Source: DATBMY01 sp036554605 (GTDB taxonomy: Bacteria > Acidobacteriota > Blastocatellia > UBA7656). Taken from it: 9,242 nt of DNA. The stretch spans positions 1-9,242 of the forward strand of contig DATBMY010000086.1 in the NCBI GenBank assembly GCA_036554605.1, written 5' to 3'. A model generated the notes under the pieces. That model was not told where the DNA came from, did not search any database, and was given only the letters and a program-made list of their open reading frames with translations. Below are positions 6,265 through 9,242 of this stretch, in pieces. The translations under genes were made by a program, and so were the position numbers. The stretch's first letter is position 1, and each line of letters opens with the position of its first letter.

Positions 6265-6910
6265 ATAAGTCTCCGCTCTTTTGACCGATGATGGCGATAA
6301 GGCGGGAAGCCGATTGGGGTATGGGATATATTTCTGTCGTCATCCATTGATCCGCCGGGCGGCGCACCGCTTCAAGCAGGTCCGGCGAGCAAAAAAGCAT
6401 GAAGCGCTGGCGAGCGCAGAGGCCGGCGATTACCTCAGGCAGCAACTCTTGCGCGCGGTCGAGCGCGCGGCTGGTAAGCAGGTCAAAGCTGCCGCGGTCG
6501 AACTCTTCGAGCCTTATGTTCGCGACTTTGAAATTATCAAGGCCCAGCGCATCTTTCGCTTCGTTTAAGAAAAGCGATTTTTTCTGGTTAGCTTCAAGCG
6601 CCGTGATGGTCGCTTCCGGCTTTATGATCGCGAGCGGAACGGCCGGGAATCCCGCGCCGCTGCCGATGTCGAGCACACTCTCTTTATCCCGAACGAAACG
6701 CGCGCCAAAGATAGATTCCGCGTAATGAAATCGCGCGGCTTCTCGCGGCTCGATTATCCTCGTCAGATTTGTACGGCGATTCCACCGTCGCAGCAAATCA
6801 TAATGAGCCGCGAGCTGATCGAGCTGGCGCGAGGTCAGCTCTCCTATGCCGAAATCGGCTATAGCCCGGGCAATCGCCTCGCGAAACAGCTTATTCTGAT
6901 CTTCTGCCAT
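6263..6910 (-). CDS. rsmG: 16S rRNA (guanine-527-N7)-methyltransferase RsmG
   Basis: RsmG (formerly GidB) uses S-adenosylmethionine to methylate G527 of 16S rRNA on the small ribosomal subunit; loss gives low-level streptomycin resistance in several bacteria. The 215-residue product has the normal length. NLT at 48-50 belongs to the conserved N-terminal stretch. The SAM-binding glycine motif is VLDIGSGAGFPAVPLAI (79-95). The next acidic strand-end is LEAN (105-108), and TSRAL (146-150) matches the conserved SRA segment. The usual H-x-x-DS stretch reads HYAES (62-66). The start at 6910 (MAEDQNK) is preferred over a longer frame reaching 7045, because AGGAG (6926-6922) precedes it and the longer version would run into the divergent HAD gene. 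It is convergent with serS and divergent from the HAD gene. Confidence 0.94.
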   Translation of the reverse strand: MAEDQNKLFREAIARAIADFGIGELTSRQLDQLAAHYDLLRRWNRRTNLTRIIEPREAARFHYAESIFGARFVRDKESVLDIGSGAGFPAVPLAIIKPEATITALEANQKKSLFLNEAKDALGLDNFKVANIRLEEFDRGSFDLLTSRALDRAQELLPEVIAGLCARQRFMLFCSPDLLEAVRRPADQWMTTEIYPIPQSASRLIAIIGQKSGDL

Positions 6911-6931
6911 TGTTCGCGCCGCTCCTGACCC

Positions 6932-6960
6932 ATTAAAATACTTCGGCGGGCGAAAGACAA
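6932..6960 (-). promoter_or_regulatory. Possible promoter for rsmG
   Basis: On the minus strand, TTGTCT (6960-6955) and TTTAAT (6937-6932) lie 17 bases apart, a sigma70-like arrangement with four and five of six consensus bases. The predicted start would fall very close to the ribosome binding site of rsmG, which weakens the call. The divergent gap is only 70 bases, so any promoter for the HAD gene must share this space. Confidence 0.28.
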
Positions 6961-6970
6961 TTCGCGCGCC

Positions 6971-6974
6971 GGAG
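6971..6974 (+). promoter_or_regulatory. Ribosome binding site selecting a TTG start
   Basis: GGAG lies six bases before the TTG at 6981. No ATG or GTG is available ahead of the first HAD motif. Another in-frame TTG at 6999 has no comparable upstream sequence, so 6981 is chosen. Confidence 0.55.
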
Positions 6975-6980
6975 ATTACA

Positions 6981-7742
6981 TTGAAAGGCAATGAGGTTTT
7001 GGCGGTAAAAGCAATTTCGTTCGATTTCTGGAGCACGTTGTTCACCGAACAGCCCGGCTCCTTCTTGCTTTATCAGGAGCGCCGGCTCAGCTTGCTACAG
7101 GATGCGCTCGCCCGGTGCGGCGACTTTAGCTGCGAGCAGATAGAGGAAGCTACGATGCTCGAAGCGCGCGAGCACTACGATACGTGGATAAGCGAGCACA
7201 GGACGCTTGGCGCGGCCGAGCGCGTCGGAAAGATACTGACCAGGCTCGAGGCGAGCTTGCCGGCCGGCGAGACGGCCGAGCTGGTAAAGGCGTATGAGGA
7301 AGGAATTCTCGAGCGCCCGCCCGTTTTGATCGAAGGCGCCCGCGAGGCGGTCGAGCAATTGAGCGGTCGCTTTCGGCTCGGCATCATCTCCGATGTTGGA
7401 TTCTCTCCGGGCCGCGTGCTCAGGCGGGTGATCGAGCGCAACGGGTTGCTCGGTTACTTCGATTCGCTGGTCTTTTCCGACGAAGCAGGTCATTCGAAGC
7501 CTCACATCGAAGTATTTAAGCAGACCGCGGCCCGGCTCGGCGCCGAGCCGCACGAGATAGTCCACGTCGGCGACCTCGAGCATACCGATATCGTAGGCGC
7601 AAAGCGAGCGGGCTGCGCCGCGGTTCGCTTCACCGGCATCACACCGATGAAAGAAGGCGAAAAATCGGCCGCCGACTTCGTCATAAACCATCTGAAAGAC
7701 CTTCCCGGCATCGTAGAGATGATTGAAGGCCGCGCGCCCTGA
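6981..7742 (+). CDS. HAD-superfamily hydrolase with Trp at the usual second motif I Asp
   Basis: This encodes a 253-residue cytoplasmic protein with the haloacid dehalogenase fold. Motif I is SFDFWSTLF (13-21): D15 is the nucleophile, but position +2, Asp in most phosphatases of the superfamily, is W17. Motif II is ISD (136-138), motif III has K173 in HSKPHIEVF, and motif IV is HVGDLEHTDIVGAKRAG with D198 and D203. Residues of about 28-112 form a helical C1-type cap. The layout resembles phosphoglycolate phosphatase/YjjG-like and haloacid dehalogenase members; dehalogenases also lack the +2 Asp, and FDFWGTL-type motifs occur in uncharacterised HAD proteins. Substrate and even reaction type are therefore open. 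Translation starts at TTG with GGAG upstream. The stop overlaps the ribosome binding site of the next gene, eight bases away, indicating an operon. Confidence 0.88.
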   Translation: MKGNEVLAVKAISFDFWSTLFTEQPGSFLLYQERRLSLLQDALARCGDFSCEQIEEATMLEAREHYDTWISEHRTLGAAERVGKILTRLEASLPAGETAELVKAYEEGILERPPVLIEGAREAVEQLSGRFRLGIISDVGFSPGRVLRRVIERNGLLGYFDSLVFSDEAGHSKPHIEVFKQTAARLGAEPHEIVHVGDLEHTDIVGAKRAGCAAVRFTGITPMKEGEKSAADFVINHLKDLPGIVEMIEGRAP

Positions 7743-7750
7743 GGAGAATA

Positions 7751-7984
7751 ATGAAAATACTGAGCCTGCAAGAAGCCGAACGCTCAACCGATATTGATGT
7801 GAAGCTCGTAGCGGTGCGCGCTTCGCGCTATAGGGTCTTCGGCAGCAGCGAAAGAATACCTGACGCGCAGATAGCTGTAATAGATCTGCGCGACGGGCAG
7901 AAGCCCGATGATTTCGACGAGAGATTTCGGACGCTGGATCGCCACCCGATGGCGGCCGTCCTGTTGGTACGCAAACTTGCTTAG
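7751..7984 (+). CDS. Unrecognised small protein, 77 residues
   Basis: I do not recognise this family. The product is a soluble 77-residue protein without Cys, signal peptide or membrane segment. It alternates hydrophobic strands (about 17-30 VKLVAVRASRYRVF; 40-47 QIAVIDLR; 68-74 AAVLLVR) with charged stretches, suggesting a small alpha/beta or all-beta fold. There is a strong ribosome binding site, GAGGAG at 7741-7746, that partly overlaps the HAD stop codon, five bases before the ATG. The next gene starts nine bases after the stop. The spacing, good initiation signal and codon use like the neighbours make this a genuine gene rather than a chance frame. Co-transcription with the HAD protein and the HELGH protein is likely, but no function can be assigned. 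Confidence 0.72.
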   Translation: MKILSLQEAERSTDIDVKLVAVRASRYRVFGSSERIPDAQIAVIDLRDGQKPDDFDERFRTLDRHPMAAVLLVRKLA

Positions 7985-7993
7985 GGTGAATCT

Positions 7994-8554
7994 ATGAATC
8001 TACTGCTTATGTTTATCCTGGCCTTCGGCCTCGTCTTGCAATCAGCCTCCGCGCCCGCCGTAAAGATGAGCTTCACTCCAGAGTCGGAAAAGTTCGTCGA
8101 GGCCACAAAGGAGTATCAGTCGTTGTGGGCGAGCGAAGGCGCAAAGATGATCAGCGCGCTTGAAGAGGTCTCGCGGTTAAAGTTTCCCCCCGATGATGTG
8201 AAGGTCGTCGTCTTTGAGGGCGCGAGCAGCTCGGGTTACGGCGATAAGCCTATGAAGATGAGGGCGAGCTACCCGGCCGATGTAAAGAAAGCAACCTTGA
8301 TACATGAGCTTGGACATCGCCTCAATTGGCAGATACGGAACCGGCCGGATGACGTCGATGAACACCGCATCCTCTTTTTGTACCTCTACGATGTGTGGAG
8401 CAAGCTTTACGGAAAAGAGTTCGCCGACCGCATGGTGGAAGTAGAAAAGAAGAGAAAAGGGATATACGACTACGAGTCGGCATGGAACTGGGCCTTATCG
8501 ATGACTGCGCAGGAAAGGGCCGCACGGCTTCGACAGATCGCTAATGCTAAATAA
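7994..8554 (+). CDS. Small exported protein with HELGH zinc-metallopeptidase-like motif
   Basis: This 186-residue protein starts with a signal peptide (about 1-20: MNLLLMFILAFGLVLQ, then SASA). The mature part has a Trp/Lys-rich helical region (about 30-62), a strand VKVVVFEGAS (69-78), then LIHELGHRLNW (102-112). Here H104, E105 and H108 form the HExxH zinc and catalytic motif. E123-H124 in VDEHRILFLYLYDVW, or E161 in YDYESAWNWAL, could supply the third ligand; which one is unclear. The small size and short distance from motif to end suggest a minimal gluzincin-like fold or a family outside the well-known peptidases. AGGGTGA at 7983-7989, overlapping the previous stop, serves as ribosome binding site. 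It closes the HAD/77-aa unit. Export contrasts with its two cytoplasmic partners. The peptidase call is from the motif only. Confidence 0.75.
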   Translation: MNLLLMFILAFGLVLQSASAPAVKMSFTPESEKFVEATKEYQSLWASEGAKMISALEEVSRLKFPPDDVKVVVFEGASSSGYGDKPMKMRASYPADVKKATLIHELGHRLNWQIRNRPDDVDEHRILFLYLYDVWSKLYGKEFADRMVEVEKKRKGIYDYESAWNWALSMTAQERAARLRQIANAK

Positions 8555-8567
8555 GACCGTGCGGCCC
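8517..8567. repeat. Eleven-base inverted repeat enclosing a stop codon
   Basis: GGGCCGCACGG at 8517-8527 and CCGTGCGGCCC at 8557-8567 are perfect complements with a 29-base loop that contains the HELGH gene's last codons and stop (8552-8554). The stem is very GC-rich and could form at the 3' end of the mRNA between convergent genes. No T-run follows, so it is not a classic intrinsic terminator. Confidence 0.55.
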
Positions 8568-8598
8568 GGCCTGGAAGGCTCCCGCGGTATTACAGTAT

Positions 8599-9153
8599 TC
8601 AGGAGTCCTGCCTTGTCTTAACAACCCGGCTTACATCGAAACCCTGAGCCGCCGCTTTGTCGATCAGCATTTTGTAAGTCGACTCATCCAGCCGCGGCGC
8701 TCGCGAGAGAATCCACAGGTACTTTCTATCGGGCGTGCCGACGAGCGAGTAACTATAATCCGGCGCCAGGTCAATCACCCAATAATCGCCCCACACAGCC
8801 GGAATCCATGAGAGCCACGCCGGAGCGAATCTGACTTCAAGCTTTGAAGTCGGCCCATCTTTGTCGGCAAGCCTGGCCTTACCTTCGGCCGTGTCGACCT
8901 GGCCGTCGCTCTTGCGACATTCGTTTATAACCCTGATCTCGCCTTTCTCTATCAGCGAGTAGGTCGCGGCGACCTCGCCAGCACATTTTTTCTGAAAGCT
9001 GTTTGGCAGCCTGGCTATCTCATACCACTTGCCCACATAGCGCGTTAAGTCGACCGCGGGCACGACTTCTAATGTCTTTTGATCTTTTGTCTTTGCCGCG
9101 GCCAGCGTGTATGCCGAGGCCGCGACGATGATGGCAAATAATACTTTTTTCAT
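8599..9153 (-). CDS. Blc-type bacterial lipocalin, exported
   Basis: Bacterial lipocalins of the Blc group are eight-stranded beta-barrels that bind fatty acids or lysophospholipids and are linked to envelope stress. The 184-residue product has a signal peptide (about 1-20, ending LAAA). The family block YVGKWYEIARLPNSFQKKC (39-57) follows, with the invariant GxW at G41 and W43. Later blocks are ATYSL (63-67), GKARL (91-95), YWVIDLAPDYSYSLVGTPDRKYLWILSR (124-151, with the conserved Arg at the end) and GFDVS near the C-terminus. E. coli Blc is an outer-membrane lipoprotein; this one has no lipobox Cys, so it is probably free in the periplasm or released. C57 and C79 could form a disulfide. AAGGGA about seven bases before the ATG is a good ribosome binding site. 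It converges on the HELGH gene. Confidence 0.93.
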   Translation of the reverse strand: MKKVLFAIIVAASAYTLAAAKTKDQKTLEVVPAVDLTRYVGKWYEIARLPNSFQKKCAGEVAATYSLIEKGEIRVINECRKSDGQVDTAEGKARLADKDGPTSKLEVRFAPAWLSWIPAVWGDYWVIDLAPDYSYSLVGTPDRKYLWILSRAPRLDESTYKMLIDKAAAQGFDVSRVVKTRQDS

Positions 9154-9242
9154 ACTACTATCCCTTCACACAAATCACTCCAAGACGATCCATCTATAAA
9201 AGAGTATGCGGGATTAAGCCTATACCGGTCTAATGGCGACGT

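Noticed and set aside
6911..7045. Longer rsmG start at 7045
   Set aside because: It would overlap the 5' end of the divergent HAD gene and adds residues unlike the family; MAEDQ at 6910 has AGGAG upstream.

Overview
The window looks like chromosomal DNA from an Acidobacteriota bacterium, probably class Blastocatellia. The main evidence is a run of three secreted von Willebrand factor A (VWA) proteins of the 'VWFA-related Acidobacterial domain' type, a family strongly expanded in that phylum. The moderately GC-rich coding sequence and the degenerate heptad repeats between genes agree with this. The assignment is inferred from family content; no rRNA or other marker is present. I see no phage, transposase, CRISPR array, tRNA or rRNA.

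Layout. 1-211: the C-terminal end of an RluA/RluD-type 23S rRNA pseudouridine synthase. 211-307: a composite palindromic repeat (element A) whose last unit forms an extended -10 promoter. 383-3522: three tandem, same-strand, paralogous secreted VWA genes; the last two overlap by ATGA. 3523-3616: a second copy of the composite repeat (element B), placed between convergent genes. 3609-4484 (-): a PgeF/YfiH-type laccase-domain protein. 4621-5904 (+): serS, with a sigma70-like promoter in the divergent gap. 5904-6262: about 350 bases without a convincing gene, beginning with a short inverted repeat at the serS stop. 6263-6910 (-): rsmG. 6981-8554 (+): a tight three-gene unit made of a HAD-type hydrolase with Trp at the usual second Asp, an unrecognised 77-residue protein, and a small exported protein with an HELGH zinc-protease-like motif. 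8599-9153 (-): a Blc-type lipocalin with an ordinary signal peptide.

How the genes relate. The housekeeping genes (rluD-like, pgeF, serS, rsmG) belong to translation and cell-wall quality control. They seem to be neighbours rather than one operon, because their orientations alternate. The VWA trio is the main accessory block and probably one transcription unit: three exported metal-dependent adhesion-type domains with distinct N-terminal linkers. The HAD/77-aa/HELGH unit is the least understood group; its spacing of 8-9 bases argues for co-expression.

The most notable non-coding signal is the pair of related composite elements A and B. Each has heptad arms in inverted orientation around a palindromic AT-rich core, and the two cores match ungapped at 17 of 23 positions. 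Inverted repeats also sit on or around the stop codons of serS, rsmG and the HELGH gene. I found no clear candidate for a wholly new multi-gene system; the best leads are the repeat family, the VWA array and the HELGH operon.
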